Part shown: in pieces, positions 1 to 9,872 of the stretch | Numbering within the stretch: position 1 is the stretch's first letter | Layout: each line of letters opens with the position of its first letter | Source of the DNA: Iris pallida | Taxonomy: Eukaryota > Streptophyta > Magnoliopsida > Asparagales > Iridaceae | NCBI GenBank assembly: GCA_029216955.1 | Contig: JANAVB010009599.1 | Coordinates: forward strand, 685,417-749,416 | Reading direction: 5' to 3' | Length of the DNA stretch: 64,000 bases | Notes under the pieces: generated by a model | Seen by the model: the letters and a program-made list of their open reading frames with translations, nothing else | Told to the model about the DNA's origin: nothing | Database searches by the model: none | Program-made: the position numbers and the translations under genes

Positions 1-415
1 GAAATATTACAGATGATGAGGATTGCTGTGACACTTACTATGGAGCAGGCTTAGTTGACACAGGTGACCTGGACCCTCAGCAGGATTCAGTAGTCGCTGA
101 GGACTTGCCATTAGTTTAGATTAGACTTATATCATTATCTAGTCATTGAGACATTGTGATTGTATGGAGATATTATTTATGGTGTGGTTTACACCGAGAC
201 TTATTATATTATATTGTGACTCTCTGTTGAGATTATCTTATCTTCTTTTCCATCTTAGTTTGTGATTGAGATTACTTATTGTATTGTTCTCCATTCGGAG
301 CATATTCTAAATTGTGTTAGATGTTGTGACCTAGGACCGCGTTCTACCGTCGATACACGGCGTAGGCTGGACGTACCCACTTTTCATGCCCTTACACTGG
401 GTACGGGTTGTGACA
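1..415 (+). repeat. 5' LTR (3' end only) of a Tekay/Del-like Ty3/gypsy chromovirus
   Basis: The first 415 bases are repeated at 21199-21609 with about 25-30 mismatches and small indels by eye. The two copies are the end of a 5' LTR and the end of the matching 3' LTR. The LTR closes with TGACA, the inverse of the TGTCA that opens the 3' LTR at 9873. Its start lies upstream of the window. The mismatch level implies an old insertion. The boundary is set by the point where the two copies stop matching. Confidence 0.85.
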
Positions 416-450
416 CGTTTTTAGTTGTGGCACATACAGGTCTCCAGTCG
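416..450 (+). other. Post-LTR leader with candidate primer-binding site
   Basis: Directly after the 5' LTR comes a T-rich spacer and then GTGGCACATACAGGTC. Nearly the same string follows LTR1 of the element at 40364 (GTGGCACATGCAGGTC at about 44408) and, on the minus strand, the LTR at 38188. Conservation at this position in three elements suggests it is the primer-binding region. I cannot assign the primer tRNA; it is not the initiator-Met type seen in the copia element at 21857. Confidence 0.45.
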
Positions 451-660
451 TAACTAGTACGATTTCGTAGTGGTACTCGAACTAGAGTATCATTACAACC
501 TGCAGTAGGATATAGTATATAAGTTAAGGTACTCAATCACATAAGGAAAAATCTTATCTAATTCTTGCTGCTAATTGTCTTCTTTTGAAAAGAAACTGTG
601 CTCCTTTGATTTCATCGCTTCTTTCTCAGTAATTGATTCTTTGTTTGATCTGTCTTCAGG

Positions 661-1945
661 ATGGTAGAGATACGATCGCAACGCTCTGGTCTAAGGGATA
701 CCGCTGAGAGGTCTGCCACTTCTCGTGCGACTCAACAGGACCCTGGGACCATAGTACCTCTTGTTCCAGCTCAGGTGGGCCCATCTGCATCTTTTAGGGG
801 TGTTCCTCCACCGGTTCCGAGAACTACCCAGGAGTTCAGGGGATGCTACCACCACCGCCTCAGGGGACAGTTGATATGGCGCAGTTTTTTGCCTTCATGC
901 AGCAGATAATGGAGACTCAGCAATGCTAGGCGGAGGATATGAGGCAGGGCATTGGCAATGCCCATCAGCTAGCCATGGTGGCAGTAGAGAAGGTGGCTGA
1001 CCAACCACAGGAAGGGCAGATACAGCCGTACCAGCCGAGGACTCCTGCCATTCAGGACTTTCAAAAGATGCGGCCGTGAGACTTCAAGGGTACCAAGGGT
1101 ATCTATATGCCGACGATTGGATCGAGCATATAGAGGAGATCTTTCGTCTCGTGAGATACCAGCTAGACTTCAGATAGAAGCACCGGGTAGTCAGATGCAG
1201 GACCTTGCCCGTACTTGGTACCAGACCGACCTAGGGTTGGTACAGAGGGACAGACTTGGAAGGCTTTCAAGAAGATTTTCAAGGAGAAGTTCTTCCCCGA
1301 CACAGCACTTGGCGCTTTGGAGACGCAGTTTGAGAACCTGGTTCAGGGGAACCAGACAGTAGAAGAGTACGTCGGAGCATTCTACCACCTGGGCAAATTT
1401 GTGGAGGGCCTTAGCGAGACAGCGAAGGCTAGGAGGTTCAGGAAGGGGTTGGTTAAGGAAGTCAAGTCCTTGACTAAGAGCAACAGAAATGCTACTTTTG
1501 AGGAGATTCTGTTGGGAGCTATGGAAGCGGAGGACAACTTTGAACTGAAGTCGAAGAGAGGTCATGATTCACCTGGAGCCAATGGCAGGGGGCCCGGCCA
1601 AGAGGCCCCATTATCAGCAGCAGTAGCATCAACAGAAGCCCTTTCAGCAGAAGCAGTTTCAGCAGGCACCTAGACAGCAGCAGGCCATCAGTTGTACATT
1701 CTGCAAGAAGCCAGGACATATATGGAATAAGTATAAGAAGAGGCTAGGCAAGTGCCTAATTTGTGGTACAGCACAGCATCAATTGAGGGATTGTCCCATG
1801 GATGCAGGACGTGCAGCTCGGGGAGTAGGAGTCAAGGCTCCGACAGGACAGTAGAAGGGACCATTTCTGACCCAGAAGTAGAAGTTTATCCAGCAGCAGC
1901 AACAAACCAGGGAGGTCAGCAGGGGAGAGAGAGATTTTGCCATAG
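661..1945 (+). pseudogene. gag: Chromovirus gag (capsid and nucleocapsid), frameshifted
   Basis: This is the remnant of the structural polyprotein that packages retrotransposon RNA. ATG at 661 opens the first readable stretch. The best conserved part is 1215-1580, a Retrotrans_gag-type helical region (WKAFKKIFKEKFFP followed by the conserved VEEY segment). At 1693-1797 there are two zinc-knuckle-like units. The first, CTFCKKPGH, lacks its final cysteine. The second, CLICGTAQHQLRDC, is a complete CCHC. At least three frame changes and several stops separate these parts, including stops near 927 and 1077, so no full protein can be made. It sits directly upstream of the protease remnant, as expected for gag-pol. 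Confidence 0.8.
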
Positions 1946-1949
1946 CAGC

Positions 1950-2395
1950 TGAGGAGTTTGAGCCAGTAGAAGATCTTATAGCAGGTTATGTTCTTATCGA
2001 CTCTTTTCCCGCATTCGTATTATTTGATTCGGGTGCTTCCCATAGCTTTGTGTCTGTATCATTTGCTATTAGACACCAGTTTTCTTCTAAACCATTGCAT
2101 AGGACTTACAAGATCATGAATGGTGGGGGCATTATCTTCATCCGTGATGTTTGCAAGTATCGAAGAGTAGTTTTGAGGAGGCCGAGAATTGGATGTGAGT
2201 CTGCTCGTAATGCCATATCGAACTACGACATTATACTCGATATGGATTGGTTGAGCATGCACCATGACAATATAGATTATCGAGGTGGTAGAGTTCTTTT
2301 TCAGAGTGCCAGAAGAGCCAGAGTTCGAGTTCACCAATCGGGAGGCAGAGCAGAGCAGCGGAGTTTTTTTGCGGAGTTTCAGCAGCAGACCAGAG
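1950..2395 (+). pseudogene. Chromovirus aspartic protease remnant
   Basis: The region between gag and RT encodes a retropepsin-like domain that would cut the polyprotein. The active-site triad Asp-Ser-Gly is intact at 2026-2034 in the context LFDSGASHSF, the usual plant Ty3/gypsy form. A second conserved part follows near 2220-2260, where a tyrosine-Asp-Ile run leads into a MDWL motif. The frame changes between the domain and the RT start, and there is no uninterrupted gag-pro-pol frame. Identification rests on the DSGASHSF motif and the position. Confidence 0.75.
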
Positions 2396-2396
2396 C

Positions 2397-2962
2397 GTGC
2401 CACATCCATTAATAGCTGAGTTCATGGATGTATTTCTGGAGGAGTTGCCAGGGTTACCTCCGGACAAAGATGTGGAGTTCTCTATAGACTTGGTGTCTGG
2501 CACAGAGCCGATATCTCAGCATGTCTATAGAGTGAACAACAGCGAGCTTGTGGAGTTGAAGAAGCAGGTGGATGAGTTGCAGGACAAAGGCTTCATCCGA
2601 TCGAGTTCTTCACCATGTGGTGCACCAGTACTTTTTGTATCCAAGAAGGATGGGTCAGTACGGATGTGTATCGACTACAGGGCACTCAACAACCTCACGA
2701 TCAAGAACAAGTACCCGTTACCGAGGATCGATGATCTGTTTGATCAGTTGAGCGGAGCGAAGGTATTCTCCAAGATTGATCTGAGGTCAGGTTATCATCA
2801 AGTGAAGGTGAAGAAGGAGGATATTTCGAAGACAACATTCAGGACACGGTACGGTATGGCCAGTTTGAGTTCATGGTGATGCCGTTTGGGTTAACTAACG
2901 CCCCAACGGTGTTCATGAACTTAATAAACAAGGTGTTCCACTAGTACTTGGACAAGTTCGTG
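2397..2962 (+). pseudogene. pol: Chromovirus reverse transcriptase, N-terminal half
   Basis: This is the fingers and palm part of Ty3/gypsy RT. Conserved blocks in order are the [14 protein letters not shown] region near 2640-2690, the first catalytic aspartate in [12 protein letters not shown] near 2768-2800, and MPFGLTNAP near 2879-2910. The frame slips near 2855 and there is a TAG stop at 2944. The domain stops at 2962, where a CACTA transposon enters; the downstream half resumes at 7419 in the same frame once one copy of the 3 bp duplication is removed. Confidence 0.9.
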
Positions 2963-3180
2963 CACTACTAAAACATGATCTATTAGCGACGTAATTTAGC
3001 GACGGCATAAAATTACGTCGCTATATTGAATTCAGCGACTCCTTTATATAAACATCGCAAAACGTCGCTGAATTGCGACGTTCAGCGACAGGAGTTAAAT
3101 TACGTCGCTGAATAGCGACGTTCAGTGACATATTATTAAAATATGTCGCCATATATTAAAATTTTGTGACGTTTAGAGAT
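2963..3180 (+). repeat. CACTA 5' terminal and sub-terminal repeats
   Basis: After the terminal CACTACTAAAA there is a run of short repeats with the core GCGACG or its complement CGTCGC, often as TTAGCGACGT. In known CACTA elements such sub-terminal repeats are bound by the TNPA-type protein. The same core recurs at the other end. Confidence 0.85.
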
Positions 3181-4244
3181 GGCCTCTCTTGACATTGCTA
3201 ATATTTTACTTAGGGCACAGCGTTTCATTTTTTCCCCCTCACTCAAAAATTCTAATTTTCACTCGATCCCTTCTCCCCTCCCGGCGACTCCTTCGACGAC
3301 CCTTCTCTCCGGCGACTCCCTTTCCACCCGGCGACTCCCTCCCCCTCTGGCGACCCTACCCCCCCCCCCGTCGAGCTCCTCCTCCTCGAGCTCAGGTAAA
3401 CCCTAACCTAATTAACTCCTCTGTCTGATACTTCGACCCGGGACAGTTGTTTGGACACTGACACAACCCTTGGACACATTTGTATGCACACAAACACATA
3501 CGACCCCTCTTGACATGTTTTGGGTTTTATTTAGGTTGTGGGGTTTGGCAGTTGAAATGCAATCTCAGGTTTTCCTGAGATTGAGTTTAGAATTTTTGAG
3601 ATACAAGGTTGGGTTTAGTTTGTTAACTGTGAGTTGAGTTGGGGTTTGAGTTAAATTGAATGTTTAGAAGTTGTTGGTTGTATACTCAGTTTCCTGAGAT
3701 ATATGTATGTGAAAGAAATGTTGGCTTGGTATTTAGTTCATATATGTAGAGTAGTAATATATAGCTAAGATTATATATGCATGAGATTCGTGGGGTAATG
3801 TTATGATATGTAGGGGCTTGCTATATTTGGATTTGAGATAATGTATATATCTATGTTGCAATCTCAGTTTCTGAGTAGATATGTATATATATTTGATACA
3901 TATAGGTTGTTTGGAGTTTGTTTGTTCTCTTAGAGGCCAAGGGTTTAGCCCCTTGGGTTTGTTTAGATTCAATGTGTGTGTGGATTTGAGATGATGTATA
4001 TATACTCAGCAAGCAACCGACCCTTGGGTTTTTTTTAGATTTAATGTGCACTGGTATGCACTGATGTGCAAGTGATGAAGGGGAGGAAAGGGTCAAGTGT
4101 AAGGCAGGCTAGGGGAAATACCCTGTAGGCAGTGTGCTCAGGTAGGCAGAGGAAGATGCAGATGAAAGTGAAGATATAGAGGAGGAAGAAGAAGAAGAAG
4201 AAGATGAGCTAAACGAACTAGATGGATGTTTAGAAGAGGATTAA
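3179..4244 (+). pseudogene. Possible remnant of the first CACTA gene (acidic C-terminus kept)
   Basis: Two pieces suggest a gutted gene. At 3225-3400 lies a CT- and CCCTCC-rich stretch resembling a plant 5' UTR, with a possible splice donor (CTCAG then GTAAAC) near 3395. At 4146-4244 a frame encodes an acidic tail with a run of eight glutamates and ends in TAA. Such an acidic end is plausible for a CACTA transposase (TNP2/TNPD type), but the catalytic DDE region is absent. The sequence between is AT-rich and noncoding. The assignment is an inference from position and composition. Confidence 0.35.
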
Positions 4245-4413
4245 ATCTGTACGTTTGTTTTATCATCATATTTGACACTTTAGTGACACTTTTATCATAT
4301 AAATCTGTGACACTTTAGTGACACTTTTATCTGTGACTATGATATTTTTAAAAAATATGTGATGTCTATTATATAAATATGTATTTTTGTTTTATTGTTA
4401 TATGTTATTATCA

Positions 4414-6330
4414 GGTATGACTAGACCATCTGGACGACGCGGAGGATTTTATATTAGGCAGTCCCGTCTGCCTCGGGCTGGGGATGGAGATTCCGTACGT
4501 CATCCTCATCTCGAGTACGCCATTGTACCGTTCTGTTTCCGGTCCATTACCGGGACAGGCCAGTTCCAGCAGGTTGGCGACTCCTTCCTCGTCGTCCAGC
4601 GTTCCTGATCCCGCGTTCAGCATTCCTGATCCCGCGTCCAGCATTCCTCCTGCCGACGGCTCCATGGGGGGAGCCGACCGAGCATATGGAGGACGACGAT
4701 CAGACTGATCCTGTCCAGGCAGGAGGGTGAGAGCGACCCTCCATGCGCTCCCCGGGCGAGACACGTATGGAGATTTGGACGGACGGGCCTACGAAGTAAG
4801 TTAATTAGTTAATATATATTTCTCAAATGATTATATGTACATATATATTCATGAAAATTATTATTGTATAGATATCGGCCTCCTGTAGTACAGAGACAGC
4901 TGGGGTAATTTCTGAGGCAGAATTATGGTGGGCCTTGGATTAACTACTCAGATGCTCCGCGATAGGAAGGCCTTTTGGTTGGCCCACTTCAAGGTAAAAA
5001 ATTTATTTATTTTTAATTTTTAATAATCATTTGTGTATATTATAAACTTTTCTCTTTTACTTCTTGTAGAGGACCTATTTCTATCCACCACACCGGGCGG
5101 CGAAGATCGAGGCCCAATTTTCTGTCGTCACAGGCAAGCTCATCCGTGATGCGATCCACGACCAGAAGTCTCGTGATCGCTCTGGAAAGCCGATCCATGG
5201 GGATCATGCCAGAGCAGTGGACTGCGATGAAGGCTAGATTCGCCGAGGCTAGGTACCAGGAGCGGTCTGACAAGGCCAAGGTTACGCGGTCGAGCGCCAG
5301 AAGTGGTGTGGTGGCTCCATTTTGATAACGGAGCATTTTCATCGTCTGGTATATTTTCTATGACTTACGGACATTAATTTATATATAGTTCGATAGAATG
5401 TTTCATACTAATAATAGATAATATATTTTAACAGGTAAAAAGGGTGAGGACCCGAACATGGTGAGTCTTCCCCGGTCACCCATCGGAGGGCTGGAGAGTT
5501 CATTGACGACCGAGGGCGACGCAGGCATATGTACGTTCTATTCTTTATATTAATTTACTATAATTTAGAAAACAGGAAAATAGATATCAATATAGACTTT
5601 AGCAAATACTTACACGTTAGCAAACATTGTTCTATGCCGAGTTTGTTCGACAACAAGAGGAGGCGGCTGCTGCTGCTAGTGCGCCAGCCGAGGGAGGGGC
5701 TGGTACTCCTCCCCGCCTACAGCTCCATCGCCGGACGACCTCTGGATGACAGTCGTTGGCGGTCTCAGAAGGGTACGTACTACGGTACGGGATCCTACGG
5801 CGCGTATTTGGCTTCGGAGTTATCTAGGGCCCCCTCTGTCAGTGCGCAGTCTCCGGCTTCGCAGGCGTCGCCCCGAGCTTAGGATATTCGTCGTCAGATC
5901 GACGAGCTGTGTCGCAAGTTGCAGCAACAGATTTCTGATCACCTTATCGCAGAGCGACGATCCAACCGTCCGATGATCATCGGACGATTTGATGCAGTCG
6001 AACGCAGTATACAGAGCTGATGAGTCTGCAGCAGGCTACAGCTGCCAGCTTGCACACTCACCGGTCTACGCAGCGCACAGAGTAGATAGGTCGAGCTGGA
6101 GGGATCGCAGAGGACCATGTCTTTCTCACTCACTCAGGTATCGGCATCGATTGAGGAGAGTACTCAGAGGATGGTGAGTACCCTTGCTGCTCATGGTAAG
6201 CGACTGCGAGAGCTGGAGCAGATATCCTTCCGGTCCATCGACGGCGCCGACTCCAGACATTATACTGCCTCCTACTGCCCTACGATGTAGCTCACCCAGG
6301 AGCAGTATGAGTACATGCTATCCCAGATGC
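4414..6330 (+). pseudogene. Plant En/Spm-type accessory transposase (Transposase_24-like), broken
   Basis: The region reads like the second gene of plant CACTA elements. ATG at 4414 follows a splice-acceptor-like ATCAG. Possible exons are separated by GT...AG gaps, with donors near 4795 (GTAAGT) and 4994 and acceptors near 4870 and 5070. Recognisable pieces are RQNYGGPW near 4910, FWLAHFKRTYFYPP across the 4994/5070 junction, the segment ending in SDKAK near 5260-5280, and KKGEDPNMVSLP near 5435. This order matches the Transposase_24 family (PF03004) by recollection; a profile search would be decisive. Stops and frame changes, for example near 5320, show it is dead. A GC-rich C-terminal part follows to about 6330. 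Confidence 0.6.
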
Positions 6331-6656
6331 ACGGCAAAGGTCCTCAGTGATCCAGTAGATTTTTTTATCATTTTTTATGTATGGCCCTATGGGCCCATTG
6401 ACCGTTCTGTACACTGATTTTCATTATTATTTGACTCTGTTTGACATGTATGTTTGTGATATTTAATTTGTTGGTATTTTCATTGAGTACATGTATGATA
6501 TTTAGTTGTAGACTGTTATGATGGGAGGCTGTTATTCATCTATTAGTTGTAGACTGTTATGATGGAGACTGTTAATTATGATGATATCTGTGACGGGGAC
6601 AAATATACCTATGCTGGGTTATAAGCGATGATCTGATATACAAAGGAGGTGCTGCC

Positions 6657-7047
6657 CAAATTTTAAAAAATATAATGTGTATTTTTGTGATGATGTGCGT
6701 CTGTGTTTACAGTGTACGTGAAATGTAGTGTTCGGAACCATCGATAGTTTCGATTACTGTTGTATATTTTATCTTGGACAAAAAGAGCAACTGTTCAGGG
6801 TGTACTTCTGAGAGCTTCATTTTCACATCCTTCACTCTCTCGGGACGTCGTACAGGATCCCGAGAAGGTGAAGGATGTGAAGAGGAAGCTCTGAGAAGTG
6901 CACCATGAACTGTTGCTCTTTCTATCCAAGATAAAACATAGAACAGTAAGCGAAACTGTCGATGGTTCGAACACTGTACTTCACACACTGTAAACACAGA
7001 CACACAACATAACAAAAATACACATTAAATTTTTTTAAATTTTTTTC
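6657..7047. repeat. 390 bp near-perfect inverted repeat (hairpin) inside the CACTA element
   Basis: The left arm, about 6657-6845, is the reverse complement of the right arm, about 6858-7047, with only scattered mismatches. Matching landmarks are CTGTGTTTACAG at 6701 with CTGTAAACACAG at 6989, and CATCCTTCACTCTCTCGGGA before the centre with TCCCGAGAAGGTGAAGGATG after it. The loop is about 12 bases. Transcription in either direction would give a roughly 190 bp stem. It could be a nested foldback element or a small-RNA-producing hairpin; no coding role is likely. Confidence 0.9.
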
Positions 7048-7059
7048 AGCATTCTGCGA

Positions 7060-7415
7060 CGGATAGCGACGTCTTAGCGGGGGACGTCGCTAATACGTCG
7101 CTAATTAGCGTCGGTACGTCGCTACCTTGGTGACGTGGCAGGGATGCCACGTCATAACGTAAATAGAACTCAACGTCGCTAGGTAGTCGCCCTACGTCGC
7201 TTCTTTTGCGACGTCATGTTGTCGTCGCTCTCCGTCGCTAAATTGGTGATGACCCAGCGACACGGCTGTCACGTCGCAAACAGCGATTAGGGCGACGAAT
7301 GTGCCATCTACGACTAGCTTAAAAGCGACCTTTATTTTTGTCGCTAATTACGATTAGCGACATATTTTCTATTATTAGCGACGTATAATGACGTCGCTAA
7401 TTTGCCTTATTAGTG
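7060..7415 (+). repeat. CACTA 3' sub-terminal and terminal repeats
   Basis: This stretch is dense in GACGTCGCTA, TACGTCGCT and TAGCGAC units in both orientations and ends with TTATTAGTG. It mirrors the 5' sub-terminal zone and includes very CpG-rich segments. It marks the right end of the transposon. Confidence 0.85.
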
Positions 7416-8214
7416 GTGGTGGTGTTCATCGATAACATCTTGGTGTATTCGAAGACCCCAGATGAGCATAAGGAGCATTTGAGAGTGGTTCTGGAGACTC
7501 TCAGGAAGGAGCAGCTCTACGGCAAGCTCTCGAAGTGTGAGTTCTTCTCCTGGATCGAATTGATTTCCTAGGTCATGTTGTGACCAGGGATGGGATCTCA
7601 GTTGACCCGAAGAAGATTAGAGCATTGAGGCATGGACAACACCGGGTTCAGTTACGGAGATCAGGAGCTTTCTGGGATTGGAAGGCTACTACAGGAGGTT
7701 TGTTCAAGATTTCTCCTGGATTGCATAGCTATTGACTAGGCTGACCCGGAAGGATGCAGAGTTTATCTGGTCAGAGGAGTGTCAAGTTGCTTTTGATGAG
7801 TTGAAGAAGCGAGTGACGACAGCCCCGATTTTGACATTGCCATTAGGATCAGGCGAGTTCACTATCTACAATGACGCCTCAGGAAAGGGTTTGGGTTGTG
7901 TCTTGCAGCAGTATGGAAAGGTGATTGCCTATGCATCTAGGCAAATATGTCTGCATGAGAAGAACTACCTTTCCATGATTTGGAGTTGGCGGCAGTTATC
8001 TTTGCTCTTAAGTTGTGGAAGCACTATCTATACGGAGAGCGTATGGAGATCTTCACAGACCACAAGAGCTTGAAGTATGTGTTTACACAGAAATAGCTTA
8101 ATATGAACAATACAGATGGTTGGAGTTGATGAAGGATTTCGACATTTTATTGTAGTATCATTTAGGGAAGGCCAACGTGGTTGCCGATGCCTTGAGTAGG
8201 TATCCGGTAGCTAT
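7416..8214 (+). pseudogene. pol: Chromovirus RT C-terminal half and RNase H, degenerate
   Basis: After the CACTA duplication the RT frame resumes with the catalytic box. Here it reads F-I-D-N at 7425-7436 in place of the expected F-I-D-D, so the second catalytic aspartate is lost. The palm and thumb continue to about 7690 with frame changes. RNase H follows, with DASGKGLGCVL near 7873, a histidine-glutamate pair near 7953 and TDHKSLKYV near 8058. A stop interrupts at 8095 just after the TDHKS block. Confidence 0.88.
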
Positions 8215-9276
8215 GTGTTTGAAATGGATCGTCGGTTTTTAGCAGATTTGGAGAGCCTGGGGAACGAGGTGATTGTGCCAGGAGTTATGTGGGGCCTTCA
8301 GATTCAGTCGAACTTGATAGAGAGTATCAAGTCTACTCAGTTCGACGATGTTACTCTGCGGTGTATTCGAGAGCAGGTTCGAGCAGGATTAGTGGATGAT
8401 GAGTTTGTCATTACAGAGGATGATGCATTGAGGCATGATTCTAGACTGTGTGTGCCTAACGGAGAGCTTCGGAAGCAGGTTATGCAGGAGGCCCATCATT
8501 CTCAGTACTCTAAGCATCCAGCTACCAACAAGATGTATAGGATTTGAAGGAGTATGTATGGTGGTATAGGATGAAGCGGGTTAAGGCAGAAAGGCAGAGA
8601 CCAGGAGGACTGTTACAGATATTGCCCATTCCGAAGTGGAAGTGGAAGCACATCACGATGGACTTTGTTTCTTGATTACTGCATACACCAGGAAGAAAAG
8701 ATGCGATTTGGGTCATCGTAGATAGGTTGACCAAATCAGCCCACTTCTTGCCATTTAAAGTTGGTACGTCTACCGAGAGGCTAGCAGAGATGTATATGCG
8801 GTAGATTGTAAGGATACCCGGTTTCGGTAAGCATTATCTCATATCGGGTTAGTCGCTTTACTTTCCATTTCTGGCGGAGTCTGCAGACTAGTTTGGGCAC
8901 TCAGCTCAAGTTCAGTACTGCATACCACCCTCAGACGGACGGACAGTCAGAAAGGACTATTCAGACACTCGAGGACATGCTGCGGACTTGTGTTCTGGAT
9001 TTTGGAGAATCCTGGGAGGATCACCTACACTTAGTGGAGTTTGCATACAACAACAGTTTCCAGGCCAGCATTGGGATGTCACCATTCGAGACATCGTACG
9101 AGCGTAGATGTCGTACACCCTTGTCTTGGGATGACATGGGAGAGAAAGCTTTATTGGGACCTGAGAAGGTTGTTGACGCAGCCGATAAGGTGAAGCTCAT
9201 CAGAGATCGACTTCGAGTGATGCATGACAGACATAGGCATTGGGCCGATAGCCACCGAAGACCTTTGCAGTTTGAG
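8215..9276 (+). pseudogene. pol: Chromovirus integrase, exon-like first part
   Basis: This is the retroviral-type integrase that inserts the cDNA. The N-terminal histidine pair is present in HHSQYSKHP near 8491-8517. The following segment that should carry the CxxC zinc ligands is missing, apparently by a deletion near 8575. The catalytic core is recognisable as TMDF near 8656 (first aspartate), a ruined second block near 8845 with a stop, and PQTDGQSERT near 8932, which holds the final catalytic region. GPEKVVDA near 9160 leads to the C-terminal part. Stops at 8674 and elsewhere make it nonfunctional. Confidence 0.88.
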
Positions 9277-9373
9277 GTACAACTTAGACTTAGGATTAGG
9301 ATTTTGTTTATTTTATAGTTTTTTGTTTAATCATGTGATTGTTATAGTTAAGTTGAGACCATATTTGTGCTAG
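9277..9373 (+). other. 97 bp intron-like insertion in the integrase C-terminus
   Basis: The integrase reads to LQFEV and then runs into an AT-rich, stop-containing stretch that begins GTACAA at 9277 and ends GTGCTAG at 9373. Removing exactly this stretch rejoins the frame to the conserved KDLVFLRIS segment. The borders obey GT-AG and the interior is T-rich. It may be a true intron of this chromovirus lineage or a chance-looking insertion. Confidence 0.55.
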
Positions 9374-9795
9374 GTTAAAGATCTGGTGTTCTTGAGGATA
9401 TCTTCGACGCGTGGTACTATTCGCTTTGGTAGAGGTGGAAAGCTTAGTCAACATTTCATCGGACCTTTCGTTATCAGTGAAGAGTCGGTGATGTGTCATA
9501 TAGATTGTACTTGCCCCTGTATTAGAGGGAGTCCATAATGTATTTTACGTGTCGCAGTTGAGACGGTATGTAGCGGATCCCAACCATGTACTGGATCATT
9601 CCGAGATCGAGGTGGGCCCTACTCTTAGTTATCCAGAACATCCTATGGAGATTCTGGATCGACGGAAGAAGGTGCTGAGGAACCAACGATACCCTTGGTT
9701 CGCATAGCTTGGAGGTATCACTCTCCAGGTGAGTCAACCTGGGAGAGGAAGGATGAGATGCGAGAGCAATACCCTTATCTTTTCCAGTCTTGAGG
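9374..9795 (+). pseudogene. pol: Integrase C-terminus and chromodomain
   Basis: The frame continues as the GPY/F-like region (HFIGPF near 9455) and, after a frame change near 9560, the chromodomain. The chromodomain part reads ILDRRKKVLRN near 9652, then RYPLVRIAWRYHSP near 9687 and STWERKDEM near 9735, ending with a TGA after PYLFQS. This C-terminal layout is what places the element among plant chromoviruses of Tekay/Del type. In the family the chromodomain directs integration into heterochromatin. Confidence 0.85.
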
Positions 9796-9858
9796 TATGA
9801 TTTTTCTATCCTTCTCATACATTCAGTTTTATCATTAATTTCGAGGACAATTTATTTT

Positions 9859-9872
9859 AAGGAGGGTAGATT
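9859..9872 (+). other. Polypurine tract of the chromovirus
   Basis: AAGGAGGGTAGATT lies immediately before the TGTCA start of the 3' LTR. Its position and purine content fit the plus-strand primer. A similar AAGGTGGGTAGATT precedes the LTRs at 44911 and, on the minus strand, at 28077. Confidence 0.85.

Larger units (their letters stand above)
2963..7415 (+). mobile_element. CACTA (En/Spm) DNA transposon inserted in the chromovirus RT
   Basis: The element begins CACTACTAAAA at 2963 and ends TTATTAGTG at 7415, so both termini read CACTA inward. It is flanked by a 3 bp target-site duplication, GTG at 2960-2962 and GTG at 7416-7418, the length typical of CACTA elements. Removing the element and one GTG restores the RT frame through the catalytic motif. 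Sub-terminal regions are packed with short AGCGACGT-type repeats in both orientations. The 4453 bp interior carries only fragments of the usual two genes, so it is a decayed, non-autonomous copy. Insertion came after the chromovirus. Confidence 0.93.

Noticed and set aside
3179..3428. Plant-gene-like first exon with 5' UTR
   Set aside because: It is inside the CACTA element, and no following coding exons of a host gene can be found; treated as part of the decayed transposon gene.
6707..7015. 102-codon minus-strand frame
   Set aside because: It covers the CACTA hairpin and has no domain; its openness is a by-product of the inverted repeat.
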